Positions 29,714 to 38,916 are shown, numbered from the stretch's first letter. The stretch is DNA of 64,000 nucleotides from Suicoccus acidiformans (GCF_003546865.1 NZ_CP023434.1:1922001-1986000), one strand, 5' to 3'. Made by a program: numbers and translations. The notes: generated by a model from the sequence alone, not told the origin.

Positions 29714-30432
29714 TCAGCTATCCTCTAAATTATTTGTTAAGGTTAAGGCTATCGAGTAACTGTACGCTATTTGAAGTTGTAAGAGTTTTGAAGACCTTAT
29801 GGTTCAAGTCATTTGGCTACCATCAATATTATAGCCTGGTTGACAGCATAAAATCGTCAGTCCCTCTATGCTAATCAAATAACCTAAACAATGGTAAAGT
29901 CATCCGCTTGTGCCGGTATTATTTTTTAATTAAAGACTCAAAATAATGTTTCGGAAAGGAGATAATTTTAAAGCGTCAAATTATTTTGCTTTTTATGCAA
30001 CACTACTAATAAATTTACATTTGAATTGTATCATGCTTTGTATATAGTATCAAAAACTATCTTGTAAAAAATCAATTCATTCAATTTGTTTATTTGGACT
30101 AGTTTTAAAGTCGGCCGGTAGCCAGTCATAGCCTGTATTATGTATAAGAGGGCTAAGTCTTAGCTTATCCGACAAGCCCCATGAAAAAGATGACACTTAT
30201 TGGCACGCTCAAGAAAAGCCTAAAAATGCAGATTGTGTAGCAATCCACGTGTTTAGGCCAAGTATCTTGCTTTTATATCATAAAATTCAACAAAGCACCT
30301 GAGAACTGTTTCAGTCAATATCAGGTGCTTTACAATATCAAAGAATATATCTAGCTTCGAAAAATCAGCTATAATTTAAAAGGTGTATCAAACTGGACAA
30401 ACCATTCCAAAGGCGTTAAAGAATAATTTAGT
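29714..30432. other. Gene-free stretch with one terminator
   Basis: No reading frame with a plausible product was found. The first 180 bases may be the decayed tail of the IS4-like element. A perfect 11-bp hairpin at 30292-30331 (AAAGCACCTGA / TCAGGTGCTTT) resembles a bidirectional terminator; it lies downstream of the minus-strand TPR fragment. Confidence 0.45.
30292..30331. terminator. Hairpin terminator candidate
   Basis: AAAGCACCTGA pairs perfectly with TCAGGTGCTTT around an 18-base loop. The flanking T-tract is short (TTTAC), so strength is uncertain. It could end transcription from the minus-strand fragment at 30433. Confidence 0.5.
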
Positions 30433-30960
30433 CTAACCTTTTGTGGCTGGCAAAGTGGCAAGATATTCAGCAAAAGCCTCCACTTGTGCACTCGGATAAA
30501 CTGACAAGACATCTTCTGCTATCACTTGTAAACCGCGTATATCTTCAGGGTAGTCCGTTTCAACCAAATTATAATAATGTGACATCTCTTCTAAGACAAG
30601 CTTGCGATAATAATAATTTTTATTCCTAAACAAAATCTTCTTGGCTGCTTGATAACCTTCGTAAGCATGATTTGTTTGATGCCCTAAACAGACAATCTGA
30701 TATTTAATATAGAAACGATAAAGTTCTTTATGGATAAATAAAACCCCCTGGGTAGGAACCGACATATCTTGAATTAGGGTAAGGAATTGATACGCCACTG
30801 CTTTATTACCAATTTCACTCAAAAGCATGGCTAATTCATACATACATTCTGCATGAAGCGTATTGCTGTTGTAACCTTCAAGCCATGCTCGTATTGCTTC
30901 ATTCATCTTTCCAAGTCGTTTATACGCACGTCCTAAATTGAGATAGGCATTGGTAACCTC
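30433..30960 (-). pseudogene. 5'-truncated TPR protein fragment
   Basis: The open frame from 30906 encodes 157 residues, but the same frame runs on upstream without a start: EVTNAYLNLGRAYKRLGKMNEAIRAW reads as a tetratricopeptide helix pair. The remaining part has further helical repeats (ECMYELAMLLSEIGNKAVAY; EGYQAAKKILFRNKNYYY). Such TPR tails occur in Rgg/PlcR-like regulators, but the DNA-binding half is absent. The frame is lost close to base 30960, where the divergent Mga-like gene begins, so a recombination junction probably removed the front of this gene. Confidence 0.65.
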
Positions 30961-32527
30961 GCCTCTCGAACCACCTAAATCTATTTATCAACAAAGAAGA
31001 CTACGTATCATTCAACTGATGCTCAACAAAGATTCTATAGTCTCCCGGAAGGAAATCGCTGATACACTAAGCATATCTGTGCGCAGCGTCAGCAATGATT
31101 TGAATTATATTGCTGACTTATGTCAGGATATTCTTCATATTTCCACCAGCTCAGCAGGCAGTAGCTTAATATTAGATAAGAAAGCAAATTTCTTAACTGT
31201 GCAAAGGTGCTTCTATCAAGATTCGAGTACGCATCAATTTTTGCACTGGCTCTGCTTCCAAACAAACGTATCTTTGGAGGATGCAGCCAAGGCTTTGCAT
31301 ATATCTACTTCAACAATTAAGCGCATCATAGCCCGTGCCAATAAAATTATCGGTCAGTATTACGACGTTTCCATTAGCACAACACCACTGGGCTATAAGG
31401 GTGAAGAGCATCATATTCAAGTCTTCCTGGTTGATTTGTTAGATGCCATGCATTCTCCTTTGAATTGGCCCTTTAAGCACTTATCAGATGAACAATCTCT
31501 AACAAATTGCCTTACAAATATCGCTCTTGCTTTAAATATTCCTTTGGATTACAAGAAATTACGCTATTTAAAACTCGCTACCTGCGTATCTTGGTTACGC
31601 TTACGACAAGGCCATAAATTCCATTTAGGTAATCGCCGAGAGCGAATCATCGATGAGGCACGGGACATCTTAGGAATGCCACGCTTCCATTCCTGTTTGC
31701 GCACCTCATCCATAATGAATGCCCTTAGTTTCGATGAAGACTTATTGAGTCAGACTTTTGCAATCTTTATGAATCAAGCCCACTTGATCGACTTAAATAG
31801 CTATTCCGATGATGTATTCATAGAAGAATCAAGGGTATTCTTCCAAGACAAGGTAGAAGAACTCATTGAACGCTTTAGCCTGAAACTCGAGGACACTGAA
31901 GCATATTACCGCCAAATTGTCTCAAATATACGGCTGATACCGGCTAGTTTAGAAGCAAGAACGCTTTTCGTTGACCGGATAACGCCCTTTAATGAGTGTA
32001 TTCAAGCTTTCAACCCGGATTTCTATCAAGCACTTAGCGCGATGACCCAGGAGTACCTCGATTCTTTCCTGCCGCGTTACGCTTCATATGATGGCTACAT
32101 TGTGAGTTGCCTATATAAGTATTGGCCAAATCTCATCACGCAATTACAAGATAGCCACAGAAAGTTACAAGGCCTCGTAATCACTTCGTATGATATGGGC
32201 TTCACACAGATGAAAGCGGATTTACTCAATCGTTACCTAGGTTTAATGATTCAATTCGAAGTGATTGATTTAGCTCAAGTTAAATCACACCAACTCTCAC
32301 AGATGCCTCATCAAATTATTATCAGTGACTTTTTTATGGATGAAATTCCTGGAAAATTAATCTTTAATATCCTAGATTTACCAACAACCTCCGATGCTTA
32401 TAAGATTATACAACGTATTTCCCAAAGTGATTTGCAGATAGAATCAATCAATCAGTCAACCCTTCTGGATTTACATCCAGAAATTGACCAGGAACAATAT
32501 TGCCTCAATGAGCATTTATTCTCTTGA
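30950..32527 (+). CDS. Mga/PRD-like transcriptional regulator, possibly chimeric at its start
   Basis: 525 residues. The N-terminal helix-turn-helix IIQLMLNKDSIVSRKEIADT with SISVRSVSNDLNYIADL, and a second one near residue 105 (SLEDAAKALHISTSTIKRII), resemble Mga/AtxA and other PRD-type regulators. The rest is all-helical without known motifs. Such proteins activate surface-protein and virulence genes. The only upstream start is a TTG at 30950 inside the truncated TPR gene, with no good ribosome binding site. The next ATG (codon 24) would cut into the first helix-turn-helix. The true start may therefore be lost, or the gene may be expressed weakly. Confidence 0.7.
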   Translation: MVTSPLEPPKSIYQQRRLRIIQLMLNKDSIVSRKEIADTLSISVRSVSNDLNYIADLCQDILHISTSSAGSSLILDKKANFLTVQRCFYQDSSTHQFLHWLCFQTNVSLEDAAKALHISTSTIKRIIARANKIIGQYYDVSISTTPLGYKGEEHHIQVFLVDLLDAMHSPLNWPFKHLSDEQSLTNCLTNIALALNIPLDYKKLRYLKLATCVSWLRLRQGHKFHLGNRRERIIDEARDILGMPRFHSCLRTSSIMNALSFDEDLLSQTFAIFMNQAHLIDLNSYSDDVFIEESRVFFQDKVEELIERFSLKLEDTEAYYRQIVSNIRLIPASLEARTLFVDRITPFNECIQAFNPDFYQALSAMTQEYLDSFLPRYASYDGYIVSCLYKYWPNLITQLQDSHRKLQGLVITSYDMGFTQMKADLLNRYLGLMIQFEVIDLAQVKSHQLSQMPHQIIISDFFMDEIPGKLIFNILDLPTTSDAYKIIQRISQSDLQIESINQSTLLDLHPEIDQEQYCLNEHLFS

Positions 32528-33037
32528 TTTAACGAGCTTGTTGAATATAGGCACAATAAAGCAGCAGATATTACCTTTGAAGACGTTAACTTTATGAATA
32601 TGCCCACTCCAGATGCCGCAGCAGCATTAGAGGCCGGCTCTATCGACGTTGCCCTTCTCGGCGGCCCCGCTGGCTACCAAGCTATTCAAGATGGGAAACA
32701 TCAAATCACAGATGGTGAAGGTCTTATTGGAGCCATCACTTGTGTTGCAACCACGCAGCAATTTGTCGATGAGCACCCTGACGTCATTGAGCAATTTAAC
32801 AAAGCCCAAGTGACCATCCAAGAGATGATGGCTGAAGATCCAGAAAAAGTAAAATCTATCGTCATGAAAGAACTTTCCTTAACTGAAGCGGCTTACGACG
32901 ACATGTATGCTATGTATGATTTCTCAACAGAAATAACCGATGATAAGATTCAAGGTCTTCAGAAAACTGCGGACTTCATGTTTGCCAACGACATGATTTC
33001 CTCAAACATCACTGTTCAAGACTTATTTCTACAATAG
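32528..33037 (+). pseudogene. C-terminal fragment of an ABC substrate-binding protein (NMT1/SsuA-like)
   Basis: Immediately after the regulator stop codon a different frame reads FNELVEYRHNKAADITFEDV and continues without a start to MPTPDAAAALEAGSIDVALL, then GLIGAITCVATTQQFVDEHP and ends at 33037. This is the second half of a type 2 periplasmic-binding fold of the NMT1/SsuA group (aliphatic sulfonate, nitrate or taurine importers). About half of the protein, with its signal and lipobox, is missing, and no permease or ATPase is near. An ATG at 32594 could start a 147-residue piece, but it would lack the first lobe. Confidence 0.75.
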
Positions 33038-33100
33038 ATACTGCTTGTTCAAAGCATAGCAGACTAGACATTTATCAGCTAACTTCACAGATCTTAATAA

Positions 33101-33138
33101 AGATAGGGACGGGTATCACGGCACCCGTCCCTATCTTT
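33101..33138. terminator. Strong hairpin terminator
   Basis: GATAGGGACGGGT pairs with ACCCGTCCCTATC over 13 bp around a short loop, followed by TTTA. It ends the region of truncated genes. Confidence 0.8.
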
Positions 33139-33320
33139 ATGCTGTATGACTACATTGCTTGCAGAACCTAATCTGGCATTATGGTTGGAGAGTTTACGTT
33201 TTAAATCTTGATTACAGAAATAAACACTTAATCTCCTCTAAAATAGCTCCATTACTTTAAGATTCAATTGTGTCTTAACAATTACAACGTCTGGTAGCTG
33301 CAAAGTCTTGAGTATCAAAG

Positions 33321-34178
33321 TTACGCGACTTGGATTAAAAGCCGGGTCCCAGCGGGATCCACCAGGGCGATTTGCTTAGGCTCTTCTTGATATGCATAGC
33401 CCTCTTCGTCTAACCTCGCCTTAATTCTTGCGAAGTCCTCTGCGTTCGCTTGCCAAATACTTGCCCGAAGCCCTTGACTCCCTTCGGCACCGGCTTTAAT
33501 ATCTACGCCATTCCATAAGTTCGCGCCTAAATGGTGATGAGATGCACCAGTCGCCATAAAAAGCGCTTGCTGGCCCATTACATACTTCAAGCCAAGACCA
33601 AGAATTTCATGATAAAAAGCCAGCGTTTGGGCTAAGTCGCCTACATGTAAGTGTATATGCCCCATAACTGTCCCTTCAGGTAAGTCGGCAAAAGCATCTT
33701 GGGCACTCGCCAAGACACCTTCGGCGTCCATCGGCTCAACCACACCAGCGATTAAGCCATTATCCTGAATGTCCCACACGCTACGATCTTTGTCGGCATA
33801 TATTTCAATACCATTGCCTTCAGGATCATCTAAATATAAAGCTTCACTGTATCCATGATCCGAGGCACCGGTTAATTCCACACCTCTTTCCAATAGATAG
33901 CGCAGAATCGCCCCTAAATCTGCCCGACTTGGTAACAATAAAGCAAAGTGGTAGAGACCTGCTTTATTGGCCTCTTTATAGGAATCTGCCTGATAAAGCT
34001 CCAAAAGCACTCGGCCAGTCGCTGTCCCTAAAACAAAGGCATCATCACGCTGTTCTAATAAGGTCATCCCCATATTTACCTGGTAGAAATTTGCTAATTT
34101 CTCAGGGTTCATCGCATTGAGTTGAACGGCACTGGTTTCAATGGCAGTGGATGCTTGCGTTACAGTCTCTATATTCAT
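33321..34178 (-). CDS. VOC-family protein with two glyoxalase/dioxygenase-like domains (CatE-like)
   Basis: About 285 residues with two vicinal-oxygen-chelate modules. The first has QLNAMNPEKLANFYQVNMGM near residue 20 and YLDDPEGNGIEIYADKD near 115; the second has MGHIHLHVGDLAQTLAFYHEI near 175 and SHHHLGANLW near 215. This layout matches CatE/YwbC-like catechol 2,3-dioxygenase-type proteins of Firmicutes, whose substrates are mostly unknown. ATG 34178 is chosen because AAAGGAGATG lies seven bases upstream; the in-frame start at 34208 would include that site in the protein. It is monocistronic. Confidence 0.85.
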   Translation of the reverse strand: MNIETVTQASTAIETSAVQLNAMNPEKLANFYQVNMGMTLLEQRDDAFVLGTATGRVLLELYQADSYKEANKAGLYHFALLLPSRADLGAILRYLLERGVELTGASDHGYSEALYLDDPEGNGIEIYADKDRSVWDIQDNGLIAGVVEPMDAEGVLASAQDAFADLPEGTVMGHIHLHVGDLAQTLAFYHEILGLGLKYVMGQQALFMATGASHHHLGANLWNGVDIKAGAEGSQGLRASIWQANAEDFARIKARLDEEGYAYQEEPKQIALVDPAGTRLLIQVA

Positions 34179-34255
34179 GGTATCATCTCCTTTTTGCCCC
34201 CATAGCATATCACAAGCGCCAGCATTTACCGATAGATATGCTTCGAATTTGAAAC

Positions 34256-34286
34256 AAAAAAAGAAGCCCTCAGCCGAGCGCCTCTA
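34256..34286 (-). terminator. Terminator of hemW
   Basis: On the minus strand GAGGC-G-CTC pairs with GAG-G-GCTTC around GGCT, followed by seven T. It begins right at the hemW stop codon. Confidence 0.75.
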
Positions 34287-35411
34287 GAAAATATCCACGT
34301 AAAATTGATTCCCCACATCTAAACCGTAGGGCGTAAACTTAAAGCGGTCACCTTGGATTTCCACTAAACCTGTTGCGAGATGTTTCGCAATGGGTGCTTG
34401 ATACTTCTCCAGAAAATCAATACCGAAACGCTGATTCATCTCTTTAATAGAGAACCCTTGAATTAATCGGGTATTGAGCATGATAAATTCTTTCTCGCGC
34501 TCTTCCAGAGGCATGGTTTCCAAGGTTTCAACAGGTCGCTCACCCCGGTCAATCGCTTCATAGTAGGTTAAGAAATTCTGGTAATTCGTAAAGCGCTCTA
34601 AGCCGATATTAGAAGATGCACCCAGCCCTAAACCTAGGTAGTCCTCGAGGCGCCAATATTTCAAATTATGCCGACAAGCTTTCCCTGGGCGGGCGAAATT
34701 TGAAATTTCATACTGCTCCAAACCATCGGCAATAAGACGCTCTTGAATCAAGTGATACATTTGCCGGTCGGTCTCATCATCCACTTGACTAATTTGTCCT
34801 TCTCGAAGCCACTTCGTAAAATTCGTATGCGGTTCAAACATCAGTGAGTAAACCGATACGTGCGGCACCTGCATACGCAAGAGTGTCTCAATATCTTCGG
34901 TCAATACCGATACATCCTGCTTAGGATTCGCAAACATCAAGTCGATACTGAAATTATCAATACTCGCTTCGTGTAAGAGACGAATTTTGTCGAGGGCTTT
35001 TGCCCGATTATGTACCCGTCCCATAATTGCCAGAACTTCATCGTTAAAGGACTGCACCCCCATGGAATAGCGATTAATACCCATAGCCTGGTAGGCTGCC
35101 AACTTCTCTAAAGTGACTGATTCTGGATTCATTTCAATTGTCACTTCGCACGTTTCGGAAACTAGAAAGTACTGCTTTACCGCTTCGAGAACTTTCGCCA
35201 TCTGCTCAGCCGGAATATGCGAAGGGGTGCCCCCGCCAATATAGATTGTATCCACCTCATAGGCATCTGTCTGATACAGCGCTATTTCCTTAATCAGATG
35301 CTCCACATACCCTTCAATCATCTGATCATTCTCCGCAAAAGTTAGAAAGGCACAATAATTACACCGCTTCGCGCAGAATGGGATATGAATATATAGCCCG
35401 AGTTTCTGCAT
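34284..35411 (-). CDS. hemW: Radical SAM haem chaperone HemW-like (HemN-related)
   Basis: 375 residues from the preferred start. The radical SAM motif YIHIPFCAKRCNYCAF gives the three cysteines of CX3CX2C, followed by YIGGGTPSHIP, EMNPESV, and RYSMGVQSFNDEVL near residue 110. A HemN C-terminal domain ends the protein. The HemW type (CX3CX2C, no CX2CX2C-X-C tail) binds and delivers haem rather than oxidising coproporphyrinogen. ATG 35411 has GAGGTGG eight bases upstream; an in-frame start at 35450 is less likely. Confidence 0.9.
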   Translation of the reverse strand: MQKLGLYIHIPFCAKRCNYCAFLTFAENDQMIEGYVEHLIKEIALYQTDAYEVDTIYIGGGTPSHIPAEQMAKVLEAVKQYFLVSETCEVTIEMNPESVTLEKLAAYQAMGINRYSMGVQSFNDEVLAIMGRVHNRAKALDKIRLLHEASIDNFSIDLMFANPKQDVSVLTEDIETLLRMQVPHVSVYSLMFEPHTNFTKWLREGQISQVDDETDRQMYHLIQERLIADGLEQYEISNFARPGKACRHNLKYWRLEDYLGLGLGASSNIGLERFTNYQNFLTYYEAIDRGERPVETLETMPLEEREKEFIMLNTRLIQGFSIKEMNQRFGIDFLEKYQAPIAKHLATGLVEIQGDRFKFTPYGLDVGNQFYVDIF

Positions 35412-35451
35412 CCAGAACCACCTCTTTCTTTCATCTTTGCTATTATACACG

Positions 35452-35494
35452 AAAAGCCCGCAACCGAAAGTTTTTTTGCTCTTGGGCGGGCTTT
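35452..35494. terminator. Bidirectional terminator between hemW and the DUF4300-like pseudogene
   Basis: AAAGCCCGC pairs with GCGGGCTTT over nine bp. The minus-strand product ends in TTTTCG. It directly follows the stop of the broken minus-strand gene. Confidence 0.7.
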
Positions 35495-35496
35495 AA

Positions 35497-36327
35497 TTAT
35501 GCATCTAACTGGGCAATATCTTGGTCATTTACAAGTATCTTGACAAAGTCACCAAATTCTTTGAAGCGATTGCCTTTCCAATGATTGGCTAAATCCTGCC
35601 AAGAATTAAACTCACTTAAGCGATAAAGCAAGGTTGGATCAATCTTCTCAAATAAATATACCTTCCCATCTGCTTCATAGGCCAAGGCTGCATGCAAATG
35701 AATCAATGCCCCTTCTACATCTTGACAGGCAGAGACTAGCTTCAATGGCTCAGGGAATCTAACTCCTTCCGCCTGCCACATCTTCGGCAAGTCAGCTGAG
35801 CTCTTGCCTTCCGTTTGATCACCGAAAAGAAGGCTATACAACTGCTCATCCCCTTGTGTTAACGCCGGATGACTCGCCTTTAACATCGTAAACTCAGGAT
35901 GTGCCGGTAAGCCCTTTTGAGCCAATGCTGCTGGATAAGTGAATAATTCTCGCAACAGCCAAAAAGCAGCCCGGCGACAATTTAAATCATCTGTAAAACG
36001 CATTTACTTTTGTTCAAATTCCTCTTGGGAAACAAAGGTTAAGAATTCAACCGGATCCTCCCCTATCTTCGCTTCAGTCCACTCGCTGACCACTGGCTCA
36101 TGCCCTGTGTTCTCCTCGTTATAGCGCTCAATATAAGTCTTAAGCGCAGCCGTCGTATCCTTAGAGACCCCTGCTGCCTCCATTTGCTCCATAAATTGCT
36201 GAAGAGCCGCTTCGTCGGTAAAGTTATGATAAGGATACGTTCCTTATGACGCCTCCGCCCTCACTGGTTGCAGGGATAAACCTAGAATTGCCACACACAC
36301 ATAAGGACAAGCGCCCATATCTTTCAT
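35497..36327 (-). pseudogene. DUF4300-like secreted protein interrupted by two in-frame TAA codons
   Basis: One reading frame of 276 codons runs from ATG 36327 (AGGAGG eight bases upstream) to 35497, broken only by TAA at 36244-36246 and TAA at 36004-36006. The pieces are a 27-residue signal-like leader (CVAILGLSLQPVRAEAS), a middle part starting GTYPYHNFTDEAALQQFMEQ, and a C-terminal part with DDLNCRRAAFWLLRELF and DGKVYLFEKIDPTLLYRL. From memory these fit DUF4300 proteins of streptococci (function unknown). Restarts at the ATG after each stop are possible but would lack the secretion signal. No frameshift is present, so the loss looks recent. Confidence 0.72.
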
Positions 36328-36536
36328 TATCTTTCCTCCTGTTCAACTAATGCACCTATTATACGCCCCAACAGCGGGCAAAGGGGGGAAAGTCAGCATT
36401 CTACCGAAAAACGTCTCATTTAATGATTTTAGCGTAGATTTATGACACAAATTCTATTACAAAGTCACACTTTATACACATATCGCTGGCACACACCAGG
36501 TCTATGAATTGCATAAGATGCCTTTACCGAAAGAAG

Positions 36537-36557
36537 AAGTTAAGGTAAGCTTAACTT
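36537..36557. promoter_or_regulatory. Dyad operator candidate, DtxR/MntR-like
   Basis: AAGTTAAG (36537-36544) and CTTAACTT (36550-36557) form an 8-bp perfect inverted repeat around GTAAG. The shape and sequence recall metal-dependent DtxR-family operators (TTAGG...CCTAA and the streptococcal AACTTnACTTAA types). It lies 29 bases before the FAD/NAD(P)-binding protein gene. Confidence 0.45.
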
Positions 36558-36585
36558 AACTTAGTTATGAAGGAGGGCACTATAT

Positions 36586-38037
36586 ATGAAGCAAACGAAA
36601 CGCGTCGCAATTATTGGCATGGGCATTGCCGGCAGTGCTGTCTTGGAAGCTTATGCCAAAGAAAGCAAGCGTCGACCGGACTTACCTTTACACCTGGCTT
36701 GTTACGATGAAAGCCGTTCCTGGGGCCGGGGCCTAGCCTATCTCAAGGACGCACCTGAAGTGCTCCTAAATACGCGTGCGGAGACCGTCGCTTACGACTA
36801 TGAACAAAGGGGACATTATGCGACCTGGCTTAAAGAAACGAAGGGGCTTGAGGAGGCTTATACTAGCCGGGGGCTTTTTGGGGAGTATTTAAATTACTTT
36901 ACGAAGCAAACTGCCGCTGATTTAAACGCCACGATCATTCCTGAGAAAGTTCAATCCTTGACTTATCTACCGGATCGCCAGCAGTGGCTGATTAATAGCG
37001 AAACGCTCCCCTATGACCATATCCATCTTTGTACTGGTCTGGATACAATGGCCGACCCTTATAACTTGCAAGGCCAGGCTCATTACATTCACACACCCTA
37101 CCCGCTCCAAACATCCTTAAGCCATATTCCCGCCGATCAGACTATCGGCATCCTCGGCACAAATTTAACCGCCATTGATATTGCCAAAGTCGCCCTCAAG
37201 CAATTAACCCCTCGCAAAATATGGCTCGCTTCACGACATGGGAATCTACCGGTTGCGGATGTTGAACAACTTGCAAGCTTGCCTATCCAAGTACTAACCT
37301 TTGAGCGGCTGCGGGAAATACGCGAGGAAAACCAAGGTGTGTTGCCTTTTGAAGCTTTGGATGCCTTAATTGAAGAGGAGTTCCGCTGCCAAGCTGTCTA
37401 TTTCCCAATTTACCGCCAGGAACGCCTCCTGCCAGGCTGGGAAGCTTTGGCCGTTTCCTTAGAAAATCCGGCTAGAGTGGCCCGAGCAGAACTGCTCGCC
37501 ATGTACATTACCCGCCTATTGAATACGAATTGGGCTTACATGACGCGCTCAGATCAATCCACTTTCTGGAAGAAATATCATCGCACTTTGGATTTAACCC
37601 GTTCTAAAATTCCGCTAGCATCCGTCACAGCCCTCTTAGAAGGCAAAGAATCCGGCGTATTGGACATCATGGGTGGGCTCACTGACGTTGCGCCTGCCAG
37701 CGATGAAGGCGGCTTTTTGCTAAAGTCTAATAATAACAACCAAAGTCTGAAAGTAGACTATCTCATCAATGGCATCGGCCTATCCAATAATCCTCACGAA
37801 GCTAATGACCCACTCATCCAACAATTGCTAGCAGACAGTCTAATCGCCAGCCATCCATTCGGCGGTATTATCATTAACAGCCAGAACGGTCAAATCATCT
37901 CGCCCATTTATGGCAGCTTACCCACTGCCCAAGCCCACGGCTCCATCATTGAAGGCAGCATCTACCAAGCTAATGCCACATATATCATTCAAGAACGGGC
38001 GCATCATTTCGTCCGCAAAAGCTTGGCACATTCCTAG
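36586..38037 (+). CDS. FAD/NAD(P)-binding oxidoreductase-like protein (COG4529 type)
   Basis: 483 residues. A Rossmann motif VAIIGMGIAGSAVLEAY opens the protein, followed by the SWGRGLAYLKDAPEVLLNTRA region typical of the FAD-NAD(P)-binding family with members such as YdhS. A second dinucleotide motif TIGILGTNLTAIDIA is near residue 185, and NGIGLSNNP near 395 closes the flavin fold. The substrate is unknown. The gene has an AAGGAGGGC ribosome site and stands alone behind the dyad at 36537-36557, so metal or redox control is plausible. Confidence 0.75.
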   Translation: MKQTKRVAIIGMGIAGSAVLEAYAKESKRRPDLPLHLACYDESRSWGRGLAYLKDAPEVLLNTRAETVAYDYEQRGHYATWLKETKGLEEAYTSRGLFGEYLNYFTKQTAADLNATIIPEKVQSLTYLPDRQQWLINSETLPYDHIHLCTGLDTMADPYNLQGQAHYIHTPYPLQTSLSHIPADQTIGILGTNLTAIDIAKVALKQLTPRKIWLASRHGNLPVADVEQLASLPIQVLTFERLREIREENQGVLPFEALDALIEEEFRCQAVYFPIYRQERLLPGWEALAVSLENPARVARAELLAMYITRLLNTNWAYMTRSDQSTFWKKYHRTLDLTRSKIPLASVTALLEGKESGVLDIMGGLTDVAPASDEGGFLLKSNNNNQSLKVDYLINGIGLSNNPHEANDPLIQQLLADSLIASHPFGGIIINSQNGQIISPIYGSLPTAQAHGSIIEGSIYQANATYIIQERAHHFVRKSLAHS

Positions 38038-38091
38038 AGATTCCTAACGCTGGTAAAGAGTGGCAGTCATCACTGCTGGGTAGGCTAGCTT

Positions 38092-38122
38092 ATTAATACT
38101 AGAAAGCAAGCCTAGTATTAAT
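38092..38122. repeat. Palindromic repeat, copy 1
   Basis: ATTAATACTAG (38092-38102) pairs perfectly with CTAGTATTAAT (38112-38122) around nine bases. The same 11-base core is found in the longer palindrome at 38251-38291. There is no T-tract, so it is not a classic terminator. Confidence 0.65.
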
Positions 38123-38250
38123 TCACCGCCAATCCTACAACATTCTCTACAAAATACTGTCAAATTCTACCCACCTCTGGCAAATCACCCTACTTTCGGT
38201 TGCTAAAGCTGAGGAAGGCACCATTCCTGACAGATATAATCGTCGAATTA

Positions 38251-38291
38251 AGTTTATTAATACTAGAAACCAATTCTAGTATTAATAAACT
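38251..38291. repeat. Palindromic repeat, copy 2 (18-bp perfect arms)
   Basis: The arms 38251-38268 and 38274-38291 are perfect inverse complements around the loop ACCAA. They contain the ATTAATACTAG core of copy 1. It lies back to back with the xpt terminator. Confidence 0.7.
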
Positions 38292-38327
38292 AAAAAGAAC
38301 TAGCCAACGTTTATTTGGCCAGTTCTT
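38292..38327 (-). terminator. Terminator of xpt
   Basis: On the minus strand AAGAACTGGCCA pairs with TGGCTAGTTCTT (one G-T pair), followed by TTT. It lies 14 bases after the xpt stop. Confidence 0.8.
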
Positions 38328-38340
38328 TGGTGTATATGCT

Positions 38341-38916
38341 TTAGTTTTCTTCAAAGAGAATCGTGTCTCCTTCGAAAGCTTTAATTCGTGCTTGTGAGTA
38401 GATTGGATAGCCTGCTTGGCGAATCTTCTCGCCGCCTGGTTGGAAAGTTTTCTCAATGGCAATGCCAATGCCGGCAACTTCTGCCCCGGCTTGCTCACAT
38501 AAACTAATCAGACCGCTCAAGGCTTCGCCATTGGCTAGAAAGTCATCGATAATTAATACACGCTCGCCTGCTTTCAGATAGTCTTTGGCTACCCGAATCT
38601 CAAAGGTTTTGCCTCGGGTATATGAATAAACTTTGGCTTGATACTGGTTCTTATCCATGCTCGCTGCTTCTGATTTCTTCGCAAAAACCATTGGCACTTG
38701 AAATTGCAAAGCTGTGGTTACGGCCACAGCAATACCTGAGGTCTCAATGGTCAGAATTTTCTCAATAGCTTGATCTTGATACTTTGCATGGAAGTCTTTA
38801 CCCATCGCCAACATCAGTTCAGGATCTACCTGGTGATTAATAAAACTATCTACTTTGATGATATTGCCCGGAAATACCTTTCCTTCTTGTTTAATGCGGT
38901 CAATTAATGCTTGCAT
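38341..38916 (-). CDS. xpt: Xanthine phosphoribosyltransferase
   Basis: 191 residues, the usual length. It salvages xanthine to XMP with PRPP. The N-terminal FPGNIIKVDSFINHQVDP and the PRPP-binding motif VLIIDDFLANGEALSGL near residue 118 are those of Xpt. The start has AAGGAGG seven bases upstream. In bacilli xpt is often preceded by a guanine riboswitch; the roughly 90-base leader here shows no such aptamer core, so regulation may differ. The gene stands alone with its own terminator. Confidence 0.93.
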   Translation of the reverse strand: MQALIDRIKQEGKVFPGNIIKVDSFINHQVDPELMLAMGKDFHAKYQDQAIEKILTIETSGIAVAVTTALQFQVPMVFAKKSEAASMDKNQYQAKVYSYTRGKTFEIRVAKDYLKAGERVLIIDDFLANGEALSGLISLCEQAGAEVAGIGIAIEKTFQPGGEKIRQAGYPIYSQARIKAFEGDTILFEEN

